Source of the DNA: Actinacidiphila acididurans
GTDB lineage: Bacteria > Actinomycetota > Actinomycetes > Streptomycetales > Streptomycetaceae
Assembly (NCBI RefSeq): GCF_016918855.1
Contig: NZ_JADKYB010000016.1
Coordinates: 62,001 to 126,000 of the forward strand
DNA: 64,000 nucleotides
Direction of reading: 5' to 3'
Every line of letters begins with the position of its first letter. Within the stretch, counting starts at the first letter, position 1. Both the position numbers and the translations under genes were made by a program. The notes beneath the pieces are model-generated. The model ran no database searches. It was not told the DNA's origin and was given only the letters and a program-made list of their open reading frames with translations. Positions 8,723-16,391 of the stretch are shown in pieces.

Positions 8723-8857
8723 ACAAAACCAGACGTGCCGCGAATGGCTGCCGCCCGTTCGCCCGGGTGGCTCCGCGGGCGGGCCCGGCGGCCGCGCCCG
8801 GGCCGGTGTCGCGGGCCGGACGCAAGGGACACGCCCATCGGCTGCGACAATTCGCGC

Positions 8858-9280
8858 ATGCCCCGACGTGCCACCGCCACACCCGCACCGCTGTCCCCGT
8901 CCGCGCCGTGTCCGTGCGGGCTGCCCGCGGCCTACGGCGAGTGCTGCGGGCTCTTCCACGCCGGCCGGGACGCGGCGCCCACCGCCGAGCGGCTGATGCG
9001 GTCGCGCTACAGCGCCTTCGTGGCGCAGGACGCGGCCTATCTGCTGCGCACCTGGGCCCGCTCGACCCGGCCGCCGTCCGTGGACTTCACCGAGGGCCTG
9101 CGCTGGACCGGCCTGGACGTGCTGGCCACGGAGGACGGCACCGCCTTCCACCGGACCGGCACGGTCGACTTCCGGGCACGGTTCCGGCTGCACGGCCGGG
9201 CGGGCGAGCAGCGGGAGAACAGCGCGTTCGTCCGTGAGGACGGGCTGTGGGTGTACGTGGCCGGGGCCGCCGGGCGGTAG
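8858..9280 (+). CDS. YchJ family (UPF0225) protein with SEC-C motif
   Basis: 140 aa from ATG 8858. The N-terminus has the SEC-C zinc-binding motif (CPCGLPAAYGECCGLFHAG). The YchJ core follows: AAPTAERLMRSRYSAFVAQDAAYLLRTW, an NTF2-like fold, ending in ENSAFVREDGLWVYVAG. The family is widespread in bacteria and its function is not established. It is single and divergent from the F420 oxidoreductase. Confidence 0.9.
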   Translation: MPRRATATPAPLSPSAPCPCGLPAAYGECCGLFHAGRDAAPTAERLMRSRYSAFVAQDAAYLLRTWARSTRPPSVDFTEGLRWTGLDVLATEDGTAFHRTGTVDFRARFRLHGRAGEQRENSAFVREDGLWVYVAGAAGR

Positions 9281-9352
9281 GGCGCGGCCGGCAGGACGTG
9301 GGCCCTGGCCCTGCCCGGTCCTGAATACGGGCGAATACGCAGGTCAGGGGGA

Positions 9353-9375
9353 TTGTCAGTGGGTGCCCCTAATGT
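9353..9375 (+). promoter_or_regulatory. RecA-NDp / PafBC-type DNA-damage promoter
   Basis: TTGTCAGTG, then 8 nt, then TAATGT. This matches in full the consensus tTGTCRgtg-N8-TAnnnT defined for LexA/RecA-independent DNA-damage promoters of actinobacteria, which are activated by PafBC (ClpR-like). The -10 hexamer lies about 40 bp upstream of the GGAAGGAGG site and ATG of the next gene, in the correct orientation. Confidence 0.75.
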
Positions 9376-9415
9376 GCTGGGCAGGATACGGCTCAGTCGG
9401 AAGGAGGCGGCCACG

Positions 9416-9912
9416 ATGGCCGGTGACGAGATGGTGGTGGGGCGCGGCGGGGTGCCGCTGCGCAGGACCCCGGTCTTCACCCGGGCGGGCTGGACGGTGA
9501 TGGGCGGGGACGACGTGTCCAGCGGCTGGCAGATGCTGCGGTGCCGGCGGCCCGACGCGGCCGCCGACCCGCCGTCCCTGCTGCGCGACCTGGTGGCCTT
9601 CACCCGGGGCCCGGCGTGCGTGATATCGCTCCACGAGGAGGGTTACGCCCTGGTCCGCGGGCTCGCCCCGGCCGGCTGCTGGTGGGAGGCCTGGCTCAAC
9701 CCCGACCTGGCCGCCGTCCAGCTCACCGAAGTCCCCGACGACATCCGCGACCCGGCCCTCTGGCTCGGCAGCCCCGCCTTCACCGCCGCCGTCGCCCGCA
9801 AACGCGCCGCCCTCCACGCCGGCGTCCCCGACGACGCCCGCGCCGCCCTCGCCTGGTCCCGCGCCGCCGGCCTCACCCCGGCCCCCGACCCCACCCCCAT
9901 AGCCACCGTCCT
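9416..9912 (+). other. Note: core of the 198-aa hypothetical protein, conserved-looking part
   Basis: This entry marks the stretch of the gene at 9416-10012 before its low-complexity His/Pro/Leu-rich end. Codon use past about 9760 becomes almost exclusively C-ending with runs of CCC/CTC, unlike the start of the gene. Confidence 0.4.
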
Positions 9913-10012
9913 CCACACCCACGCCCCCCACACGGACGACCTCGTCCCCCTCCTCCTCACCACCCTGGGCCTGCCGCCCCTGCCCGCCAGGCGCGCCTCC
10001 GTGGCCAGCTGA
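9416..10012 (+). CDS. Hypothetical protein under a DNA-damage-type promoter
   Basis: 198 aa. ATG 9416 was chosen over in-frame codons upstream because GGAAGGAGG precedes it at a good distance. The protein is soluble, without signal peptide or membrane helix. It begins MAGDEMVVGRGGVPLRR; the middle contains CVISLHEEGYALVRGLAPAGCWWEAWLNP and the end a segment rich in His, Pro and Leu. I recognise no domain. The promoter upstream matches the PafBC/RecA-NDp consensus, so induction by DNA damage is predicted. The gene is convergent with an MFS gene, with a dispersed Streptomyces-type repeat in between. Confidence 0.8.
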   Translation: MAGDEMVVGRGGVPLRRTPVFTRAGWTVMGGDDVSSGWQMLRCRRPDAAADPPSLLRDLVAFTRGPACVISLHEEGYALVRGLAPAGCWWEAWLNPDLAAVQLTEVPDDIRDPALWLGSPAFTAAVARKRAALHAGVPDDARAALAWSRAAGLTPAPDPTPIATVLHTHAPHTDDLVPLLLTTLGLPPLPARRASVAS

Positions 10013-10040
10013 CCGCATCCGGCCGCGGGCCGGGAACAGC

Positions 10041-10113
10041 CGGTGCCCCGCAGGGGCGCGAGGTCCCCCAGAGCTCCGCCTGGGAGGTACCCCCAGCGCG
10101 AACAACCACGACG
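10041..10113. repeat. Dispersed Streptomyces-type intergenic repeat with nested palindrome
   Basis: The stretch starts with the hairpin GCCCC-GCA-GGGGC, continues GCGCG and ends GCGCGAACAACCACGACGG. These are the two ends of a repeat found in many copies between genes in Streptomyces genomes. Its usual short centre (GGGAACT) is replaced here by a second palindromic unit, roughly GGTCCCCCAGAGC / GCCTGGGAGGTACCCCC, which is itself a common dispersed unit. It lies between two convergent genes and probably works as a bidirectional terminator. Confidence 0.6.
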
Positions 10114-10177
10114 GCGGGAAGATCCGGCGACAACCGCACCACCCCGGCCGGACGGCAACGGCCCCCCGTACAAAGGC

Positions 10178-11713
10178 TCAGGCAATGGGATCCCGCGCGT
10201 CATAACGCACGAAGCTGCGCTGAAGCACGCCGATCACAGTGATGGCGACGATGCAGGCGAGGCCGCCGCCGACGATGGCGACGGCCGGGGAGAAGGCGTC
10301 GGAGACGGAGCCGGCGAGGAAGTCGCCGAGGCGGGGACCGCCGACGACCACCACGAGGAAGACGCCCTGGAGGCGGCCGCGCATGTCGTCGGGGGCGGCG
10401 GCCTGGAGCATGGTGTTGCGGAAGACCATGGAGACGGTGTCCGCGCAGCCGGCGAGGGCGAGGAAGACAAGGCCCAGCCAGAGGTCGCGGGTGAGGCCGA
10501 AGACGGCGATCGCCGCGCCCCAGGAGGCGATGGCGATGAGCACGGCCAGGCCCTGGCGGTACACCCGGCCGAGCCAGCCGGAGAAGACGCTGCCGAGCAG
10601 GGCCCCGGCGGCGGGAGCGGCGGCGAGCAGGCCGACCGTACGGGTGTCGCCGCCGTACCAGAGACCGGCGATCGCGGGGAAGAGGACCCGCGGCTGGGCC
10701 AGCACCATGGCTGCCATGTCGGAGACGAAGGTGGTCCGCAGGTTGGGTCGCGCGCCCAGGTAGCGCAGGCCGGCCATGACGGAGGGACGGCGCCGGGCCG
10801 GGGCCGCCGCGTCGGCGCTCTCCTCGCCGTCGCCCGGGAGCATGGCGGGCAGCCGCCACATCGCGTAGAGGGAGGCGGTGAAGGCGGCCACGTCCACCAG
10901 GTAGGCGGCCTGGTAGCCCCAGAAGCCGACGACGACACCGCCGAGCATGGGGCCGGCCATCTGCCCGACCCCGCTGGCCAGCGAGGCCAGCGCGTTGGCG
11001 GCGGGCAGCGCGTCGGAGGGGAGCAGGCGCGGGATCATCGAGGCGCGGGCGGGCTCGTTGATGGCGAAGCACACCGCTTGCAGGGCGACGATCGCGTACA
11101 GCGGCGCGACCGCGCGTATGTGGGCCAGCGACACCGCGGCCAGCGCGGCGGAGAGCAGCAGCAGGCCGATCGCGGTGACCAGGCCGAGGCGGCGCCGGTC
11201 GTGCGTGTCGGCGACCGCCCCGCCGTACAGCCCGAAGGCGATCAGCGGCACCAGCGAGCAGACGCCGACCAGGCCCACGTAGAAGCTGGACCCGGTGATG
11301 TCGTAGACCTGTAGCGCGACCGCCATGGCCGTCATCTGCTGGCCGACGTACGAGACGGTGTTGCCGGACCACAGCCGCCGGAAGTCGGGGTGGTCGCGCA
11401 GCGGGCTGATGTCGGCGAGCAGGCGCGAGCGGCGCCGTACGGGGGCGGCGGGCGGGACGTCGGGGTCTTCGGGGCTGTCCGGGGCGGACGCATCGGCACC
11501 GGGGACGGCCTCAACACCCGCGGTGGGCACGCCCGGTACGGGAGGGCCCGCGTCCTGGGCCGGTACGCGGGCGGTCGCCGGCGCGCTTCCGTGCCCGGTA
11601 CCGCCGATGCCGTCCCCGCCGCTCGACCGGCCCGTCCGGCCCGCCCGGTCCGGCTCGTCCCGGCGATCGCGCCGGTCCCCGTGATCCCGCTGTCCCTCTT
11701 CGCTGTTGAGCAC
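10178..11713 (-). CDS. MFS transporter, EntS-like (MFS_3) exporter
   Basis: About 511 aa. The first ~110 residues are a Gly/Arg/Pro/Ala-rich hydrophilic leader. The core starts SPLRDHPDFRRLWSGNTVSYVGQQMTAMAV, the hallmark of the EntS/MFS_3 group of 12-helix exporters (enterobactin exporter type), with motif A-like GGAVADTHDRRRLG. Later helices include LLAAAPAAGALLGSVFSGWLGR and the loop TMLQAAAPDDMRGRLQGVF. Start is uncertain: GTG 11713 is used here. TTG 11728 is possible but would put a rare TTA as second codon. No good ribosome site is seen. The substrate is unknown; siderophore or drug export is typical. Confidence 0.85.
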   Translation of the reverse strand: MLNSEEGQRDHGDRRDRRDEPDRAGRTGRSSGGDGIGGTGHGSAPATARVPAQDAGPPVPGVPTAGVEAVPGADASAPDSPEDPDVPPAAPVRRRSRLLADISPLRDHPDFRRLWSGNTVSYVGQQMTAMAVALQVYDITGSSFYVGLVGVCSLVPLIAFGLYGGAVADTHDRRRLGLVTAIGLLLLSAALAAVSLAHIRAVAPLYAIVALQAVCFAINEPARASMIPRLLPSDALPAANALASLASGVGQMAGPMLGGVVVGFWGYQAAYLVDVAAFTASLYAMWRLPAMLPGDGEESADAAAPARRRPSVMAGLRYLGARPNLRTTFVSDMAAMVLAQPRVLFPAIAGLWYGGDTRTVGLLAAAPAAGALLGSVFSGWLGRVYRQGLAVLIAIASWGAAIAVFGLTRDLWLGLVFLALAGCADTVSMVFRNTMLQAAAPDDMRGRLQGVFLVVVVGGPRLGDFLAGSVSDAFSPAVAIVGGGLACIVAITVIGVLQRSFVRYDARDPIA

Positions 11714-12055
11714 GCAGAACCGTAACAACCCTGATCCACGGGGGTGCGGGCGGGGGCGCTGCCCCGTTCGGCGCAGGCGCTTTCGATAACGGGTGGTGGC
11801 TGCGGGCAGTCCGGCATACGCTGTGTGTGACGACCAGGCTCTCCGGCAGGTACCGTGCCGTGGCGCCCGTCCCGGAACCAGTCGCCACCTCGGCCCGGTT
11901 TCCGGCCCTCCCCCGTCCCTACGGACCTGCGGGGAGACCGCATGGCGCCACCGCGTCCGTATCGCCCGCCGATCCCATCATCCGCCGGGCGCCGGCGACG
12001 TACGGCTCGACGCCCCGCCGGCGTACCCGGCCCACGCGACGCCTAGGAGTGCGCG
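11714..12055. other. Intergenic region without recognisable gene
   Basis: 342 bp between divergent genes. Open frames here show neither the expected third-position bias nor a ribosome site. It must hold the promoters of the MFS gene and of the 78-aa repeat protein. I see no tRNA or clear operator. Confidence 0.5.
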
Positions 12056-12292
12056 GTGTCATCAGAACCCCTCATCGACGAAACCCCGGCCGCCGACGCC
12101 GTCATCGAGAGCGTTCCCCTGCTCGATGAGGCCCCGGCCGCTGAGGTCGTCGACGACAACGTGGTCATCGACAGCATCGCCCTCCTCGACGAGGCCCGCC
12201 CCCTGGACGTCTGGTCCAGATGCGCCCCGATCCGCCTGGCCGGCTACGAGGACGACCCCTCCGAGACCCACATCCTGCGCGGCATCGACTAG
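12056..12292 (+). CDS. Small acidic protein with three (L/I)(L/I)DE repeats, possible peptide precursor
   Basis: 78 aa from GTG 12056, with AGGAG 8 nt upstream. The first ~50 residues hold three imperfect repeats, each beginning LIDETPAAD, LLDEAPAAE and LLDEARPLD, in a strongly acidic, alanine-rich context without lysine. The last 26 residues change character: WSRCAPIRLAGYEDDPSETHILRGID, with one Cys, one Trp and several Ser/Thr/Asp/Glu. This leader-plus-different-tail layout is like a ribosomal peptide precursor, but no modifying enzyme lies nearby and I recognise no family. A 15-bp terminator stem 30 bp after the stop shows it is a separate transcription unit. Coding status is well supported; function is unknown. 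Confidence 0.7.
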   Translation: MSSEPLIDETPAADAVIESVPLLDEAPAAEVVDDNVVIDSIALLDEARPLDVWSRCAPIRLAGYEDDPSETHILRGID

Positions 12293-12322
12293 GAACCGAC
12301 CAGGACCCGTCATCCGGTCGCC

Positions 12323-12362
12323 GTGACCGGGAGCGCCGTGTTGCTCAGGCGCTCCCGGTCAC
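12323..12362 (+). terminator. Strong terminator after the small repeat protein
   Basis: Perfect 15-bp stem GTGACCGGGAGCGCC / GGCGCTCCCGGTCAC with a 10-nt loop. It isolates the 78-aa gene from the downstream MFS gene. Confidence 0.85.
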
Positions 12363-12429
12363 AGCCATGTCCGAACCGCGTCCCCCGCTTGACCGGCACA
12401 TGATTCAGTGAAACTGGACATGTAAACTG

Positions 12430-12445
12430 TTCAGGTAAGCCTGAA
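12430..12445. promoter_or_regulatory. Inverted repeat upstream of MFS gene
   Basis: TTCAGG-TAAG-CCTGAA, 28 bp before the ATG of the MFS gene and inside an AT-richer stretch that also holds two AAACTG repeats. It is a likely repressor site overlapping the promoter. The regulator is unknown; the MerR gene next to the MFS gene is one candidate but has its own, different operator. Confidence 0.5.
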
Positions 12446-12473
12446 TGAATTGGCCGGCTCAAGGAGATCACGC

Positions 12474-13895
12474 ATGTCATCCCGCGTTTCGGAGCCTGCG
12501 CAGGCCGAGACGGTAATCGACCGTCCGTTCTCGTGGCGGTTCACGACCCCGTTGTTCCTCGGCTCGGCCCTCAACCCCATCAACAGTTCGCTGATCGCGA
12601 CCGCGCTGGTCCCGATCGCCCACGGCGTCGGCATCCCCATCGGGCAGACCGCGACCCTGGTGACCGCCCTGTACCTGGCCAGCGCGGTCGCGCAGCCCAC
12701 CGCCGGCAAAGCGGCCGAGGTCTTCGGCCCGCGCAGAGTCTTCGTCACCGGCATCCTCGCCGTGGCCGCGGGCGGCTTGGTCGGCGGTCTGGCCCAGAAC
12801 CTGCTCACGCTGCTGGTCAGCCGGGTGCTCATCGGGCTGGGCACGTCCTGCGCCTATCCGACCGCGATGCTGCTCATCCGCAAGCGGGCCCGCGAGGCGG
12901 GCATGAAGCAACCGCCCGGCGGCGTACTCGGCGGGCTGCAGATCGCCGGCACCGCGACCGCCTCGCTGGGCCTGCCGGTCGGCGGGCTGGTGGTCGGCGG
13001 CCTCGGCTGGCGGGCCGTGTTCTTCATCAACCTCCCCGTCGCCGTCATAGCGCTCGCCGCGACACTGGCCTGGGTCGAGCCCGACGGGCCCCTGGAGCGC
13101 CTCCGTGCGCGCGAGATCGCCGTCCGCCTCGACGCGGTCGGCATCGCCGGCTTCGCCGCCGCCATGCTGGCCCTGCTGATCTTCCTGTTCGAACTGCCCA
13201 CCGCGCACTGGTGGATCCTGGCGGTCTCGGTTGTGCTCTGGGTCGCCGACATCCTGTGGGAGCTGCGCGCCGCGAGCCCGTTCCTCGACGTACGCCTGCT
13301 GGCCGCCCGGCCCGCGCTGACCGCCGTCTACGTGCGATTCGGCCTGGTCATGCTCTGCCAGTACGTGGTGCTGTACGGCATCACCCAGTGGATCGAGGCC
13401 GTCCGGGGCTTCAGCGAGTCGGCCTCGGGTCTGCTGCTGCTTCCGATGACGCTGGTGGGCGGCATCGTCATCGCCCCGGTCTCGCGCCGCAACCTGGTCC
13501 GCGGCCCCGTCATCGCCGCGGCGCTGGCCTGCCTGATCGGATCGGCCGGGGTGCTCCTGCTCGACTCCGGTTCCTGGATCGGGCTGGTGGTCGTCCTGAC
13601 CGTCGTCTTCGGCGCCTCGATGGGCTTCGCCGGCGCCGGCTACCAGACCGCCCTCTACACCCACGCACCCGCCGAGCAACTCGGAACCGCGTCGGGCCTG
13701 CTGCGGACCTTCGGCTACGTCGGCTCCATCGCCTCCTCGGCCATCACCGGCATGGTCTTCCACAGCCACGTGACCGACCACGGCGTCCACCTCATCGCCT
13801 GGATCATGATCGGCATCAGCCTCGTGCTCACCGCCCTCACCCTGGCCGACCGCACCCTGCGGACGCAGTCCACGGCCAAGGCGCGACTGAGCTGA
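12474..13895 (+). CDS. MFS exporter (DHA2-like)
   Basis: 473 aa from ATG 12474 behind AAGGAG. Helix 1 region is FLGSALNPINSSLIATALVPIA. Motif A is degenerate (KAAEVFGPRRVFVTGI) and motif C is in TASLGLPVGGLVVGGLGWRAVFFINLPVAV, the segment typical of DHA2 drug exporters. Fourteen helices are expected from the length. An inverted repeat in the promoter suggests repression. It is convergent with the MerR gene, 63 bp away. The substrate is not known. Confidence 0.87.
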   Translation: MSSRVSEPAQAETVIDRPFSWRFTTPLFLGSALNPINSSLIATALVPIAHGVGIPIGQTATLVTALYLASAVAQPTAGKAAEVFGPRRVFVTGILAVAAGGLVGGLAQNLLTLLVSRVLIGLGTSCAYPTAMLLIRKRAREAGMKQPPGGVLGGLQIAGTATASLGLPVGGLVVGGLGWRAVFFINLPVAVIALAATLAWVEPDGPLERLRAREIAVRLDAVGIAGFAAAMLALLIFLFELPTAHWWILAVSVVLWVADILWELRAASPFLDVRLLAARPALTAVYVRFGLVMLCQYVVLYGITQWIEAVRGFSESASGLLLLPMTLVGGIVIAPVSRRNLVRGPVIAAALACLIGSAGVLLLDSGSWIGLVVVLTVVFGASMGFAGAGYQTALYTHAPAEQLGTASGLLRTFGYVGSIASSAITGMVFHSHVTDHGVHLIAWIMIGISLVLTALTLADRTLRTQSTAKARLS

Positions 13896-13958
13896 CCGGC
13901 CGGCCTGACCGACACACCTGACCGGTTGACCTGACCGGTTGACCTGATCAGGGGGCGC

Positions 13959-14390
13959 TCAGCTCTCGCATTCGGGGCCGTTGCGCCACAGGGCATCGGC
14001 CGTGCCGGCGGCCAGCCGCCGGGCGTAGAGCTCGACCTTGTTGTGGATGATGTCCAGGGCCTCCTGCAGATCGCCGACCTGCCGCTGCACTCGCTCCTCG
14101 TGCTTGCGCAGGATCTCGAAGCGCTCGGCCTCGTTGCCGGCGCCCTCCCGCACGAGCTGGGCGTAGTGCTGGATCTCGGGCAGCGGCATGCCCGAGCTGC
14201 GCAGCTTGCCGCACACCCGCAGCCACTCCACGTCCCCGTCGGTGAACACCCGCCGCCCGGCCGCGTCGCGCCGCACCGGGGGCAGCAGTCCCTCCTTCTC
14301 GTAGAACCGCAGCGTGTGCGTGGCCAGGCCGGTCAGCGCGCTGACCTCGCCGATGCTCAGGGTCGCCACCTCGGCGTTCACGTCCGTCAT
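13959..14390 (-). CDS. MerR family transcriptional regulator
   Basis: 143 aa from ATG 14390. The N-terminal winged helix is clear: LSIGEVSALTGLATHTLRFYEKEGLLPP, then RRDAAGRRVFTDGDVEWLRVCGKLRSSGMPL. The C-terminal part is a dimerising coiled coil (EEERVQRQVGDLQEALDIIHNKVELYA-like). A lone Cys at the end (ECES) is unlikely to bind metal, so a small-molecule or stress signal is more likely. It is divergent from the SDR gene, and the shared intergenic region holds a textbook MerR promoter: 19-bp spacer with a 16-bp palindrome. It therefore probably controls the SDR gene and itself. Confidence 0.92.
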   Translation of the reverse strand: MTDVNAEVATLSIGEVSALTGLATHTLRFYEKEGLLPPVRRDAAGRRVFTDGDVEWLRVCGKLRSSGMPLPEIQHYAQLVREGAGNEAERFEILRKHEERVQRQVGDLQEALDIIHNKVELYARRLAAGTADALWRNGPECES

Positions 14391-14408
14391 GCCCACCACC
14401 GTACGCGC

Positions 14409-14439
14409 TTGACTTGAAGTCGACTTCAACTCGTAGCCT
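14409..14439 (+). promoter_or_regulatory. MerR-type promoter/operator of the SDR gene
   Basis: -35 TTGACT (14409-14414) and -10 TAGCCT (14434-14439) are separated by 19 bp, the overlong spacer that MerR proteins correct. Centred in the spacer is the perfect 16-bp palindrome TTGAAGTCGACTTCAA (14414-14429). It lies 30 bp upstream of the SDR start and 19 bp from the MerR start. Confidence 0.85.
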
Positions 14440-14468
14440 CGGGAACCGAGCCAGACGAAAGGAACATC

Positions 14469-15305
14469 ATGGCCACCACGTGGTTCATCACCGGCACCTC
14501 TTCCGGCTTCGGCCGGCTGCTCACCGAGCGTCTGCTGGCGCGCGGTGACCGCGTCGCGGCGACGCTGCGGCGGACCGAGGCGCTGGACGACCTGTGCGCC
14601 GAGTACGGCGACCGCCTCCGGGTCGCCCGGCTCGACGTCACCGACACCCGGCAGGTGCGCGAGGTCGTCGACGACGCCTTCACCGCGCTCGGCACGATCG
14701 ACGTGATCGTCAACAACGCCGGCTACGGCGTCTTCGCCGCCCTCGAGGAGGCCACGGACGAGCAGATCCGGCGCGTGGTCGACACCAACCTGCTCGGCTC
14801 GATCGATGTCATCCGCGCCGCGCTGCCGCATCTGCGCGCCCAGGGACACGGCCGCATCCTGCAGGTCTCCACCGCCGGCGGCCAGACCACCTATCCGAAC
14901 TTCGGCTACTACCACGCCTCGAAGTGGGGAATCGAGGGCTTCTGCGAGACGGTGGCCCGCGAGATCGCCCCGTTCGGCATCGGCCTGACCATCGTCGAAC
15001 CCGGCGCGACACCCACCGGATTCGGCGGCGCCCTCGACACGGCCCCGGCGATGCCGGAGTACGACAGCACTCCGGCCGGCGAGGTGCGGCGCGCCATCGC
15101 CGACGGATCCTTCGTCCTGCCCAACGATCCGGGCCGGATCGCCGACGCGATGATCGACCTCGTCGACACCGGGGCGACGCCGCTGCGTCTGCCCCTCGGA
15201 TCCGACACCTACCACGACGTACGCGCCTCGCTCGTCGCTCGTCTGGAGGAACACGAGGCGCACCGCGATGTCGCGCTCTCCGTCGTGCGGGACGAGCTGG
15301 CCTGA
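14469..15305 (+). CDS. Short-chain dehydrogenase/reductase (SDR)
   Basis: 278 aa from ATG 14469 behind AAAGGAA. It is a classical SDR: cofactor motif TGTSSGFG near residue 8, NNAG motif in VIVNNAGYG, catalytic Ser in ILQVSTAGG, and Y148-x3-K152 in YYHASKWG. An Arg-rich stretch (ATLRRTEAL) after the second strand points to NADP(H). It oxidises an alcohol or reduces a carbonyl; the substrate is unknown. Expression is probably controlled by the divergent MerR regulator through the 19-bp-spacer promoter. Confidence 0.92.
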   Translation: MATTWFITGTSSGFGRLLTERLLARGDRVAATLRRTEALDDLCAEYGDRLRVARLDVTDTRQVREVVDDAFTALGTIDVIVNNAGYGVFAALEEATDEQIRRVVDTNLLGSIDVIRAALPHLRAQGHGRILQVSTAGGQTTYPNFGYYHASKWGIEGFCETVAREIAPFGIGLTIVEPGATPTGFGGALDTAPAMPEYDSTPAGEVRRAIADGSFVLPNDPGRIADAMIDLVDTGATPLRLPLGSDTYHDVRASLVARLEEHEAHRDVALSVVRDELA

Positions 15306-15350
15306 CGGCCGCGCTGCGCGCGTACAGCTGTACGCAGGTCCCCGAGGCGG

Positions 15351-16247
15351 TCAGCCGGCGCCCGGGCCGGCCGGTCCGTACGAGGCGCGCCAGGTGGCGG
15401 GGGGCATCCCGGCCTGGCGGCGGAAGAACGTGGTGAAGTTGCCGGCGTCCCGGAAGCCGAGGCGCCGGGCGCAGGTGCCGACCGGCAGGTCGGTGTGGGC
15501 GAGCAGTCGCCTGGCCTCCAGCAGGATGCGCTGGTCGAGGAATTCCTTGGCGCCGGTGCCGGTGGCGGCACGGGTGGCCCTGGTGAGGGTGCGCACGTCG
15601 TAGCCCAGTGCCCCCGCGTAGTCGGCCACGTGGTGCCAGTCGGTGAAGTGCTCCTCGACGGTCGCGCGATAGGCGCGGAACACATCGGTGTGCGCGCCGG
15701 CGGATGGTGTCGCGCCGGTGGCGGCCGGGGTGTCGGGGAGTGCGCGCAGGATCAGTGCCGCCAGCAGGTGGGAGAGCAGCGCGGGCGACGCCAGGCGCGG
15801 GGTGTGCGCCGCCGCACTGTGCTCGCGGCCGAGATGATCGGCCGCGAGCAGGGCGAGGGACAGGCGCTGCGGGTCCAGTTGCCAGCCCGCCGGTGTGCCG
15901 GCCTCTGCCGCGGTGAAGCCGCTCAGGAAGCCGGGCCGGAATTCGGGGCGGAAGAGGATCAGCGGGCCGTCGCAGGCGTCGATGTCGCTCCAGCGGTGCA
16001 CCGTGCCGGGCCGGATCCACACCGCGCTGCCTTCCGCCAGCCGGTAGTGGTGGAAGTCCGCCTCGTGGCTGCCGGTTCCGGAGCCGACCAGCGCGAACAC
16101 GTGGAAGTCGGGGCGTTGCGGCTGTACGCGGCGGCGCTGGGGGTCCATCGAACGCAGCGCGGCGAAGCTGAGGACCTCCACGCCGTACGCCGATCCGACG
16201 GCGGGCAGGTAGCGCAGCTGTCGTACGGCGCTGTGTCCGTTTTCCAC
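15351..16247 (-). CDS. AraC family transcriptional regulator
   Basis: About 298 aa. The N-terminal cupin-type sensor domain includes RPDFHVFALVGSGTGSHEADFHHY and EGSAVWIRPGTVHRW. The C-terminal double helix-turn-helix contains VADYAGALGYDVRTLTRATRAATG and CARRLGFRDAGNFTTFFRRQAGMPPATWR, the AraC signature. GTG 16247 is chosen because GGAAAGGAA lies at ribosome-site distance; a TTG eight codons upstream would overlap that site. It is divergent from an alpha/beta hydrolase gene (144 bp between starts), its most likely target. Confidence 0.9.
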   Translation of the reverse strand: MENGHSAVRQLRYLPAVGSAYGVEVLSFAALRSMDPQRRRVQPQRPDFHVFALVGSGTGSHEADFHHYRLAEGSAVWIRPGTVHRWSDIDACDGPLILFRPEFRPGFLSGFTAAEAGTPAGWQLDPQRLSLALLAADHLGREHSAAAHTPRLASPALLSHLLAALILRALPDTPAATGATPSAGAHTDVFRAYRATVEEHFTDWHHVADYAGALGYDVRTLTRATRAATGTGAKEFLDQRILLEARRLLAHTDLPVGTCARRLGFRDAGNFTTFFRRQAGMPPATWRASYGPAGPGAG

Positions 16248-16391
16248 AAGAAGCGTGTTCCTTTCCGGCAAGGGGCGGGCGCCCCCGTGCCTAGCGTCGG
16301 AGCCGGGCCTGGCTGGCAGGCCAGATTACCGGTTCCGGGCTGCGACCGGGCGGCGGGAGCCGCTTTCCGCGGCCGGCAGAAAGGCGCGACG

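Noticed and set aside
11827-12129. Possible Arg/Pro-rich protein upstream of the 78-aa gene
   Set aside because: No ribosome site, wrong third-position pattern, and it overlaps the better supported gene in another frame.
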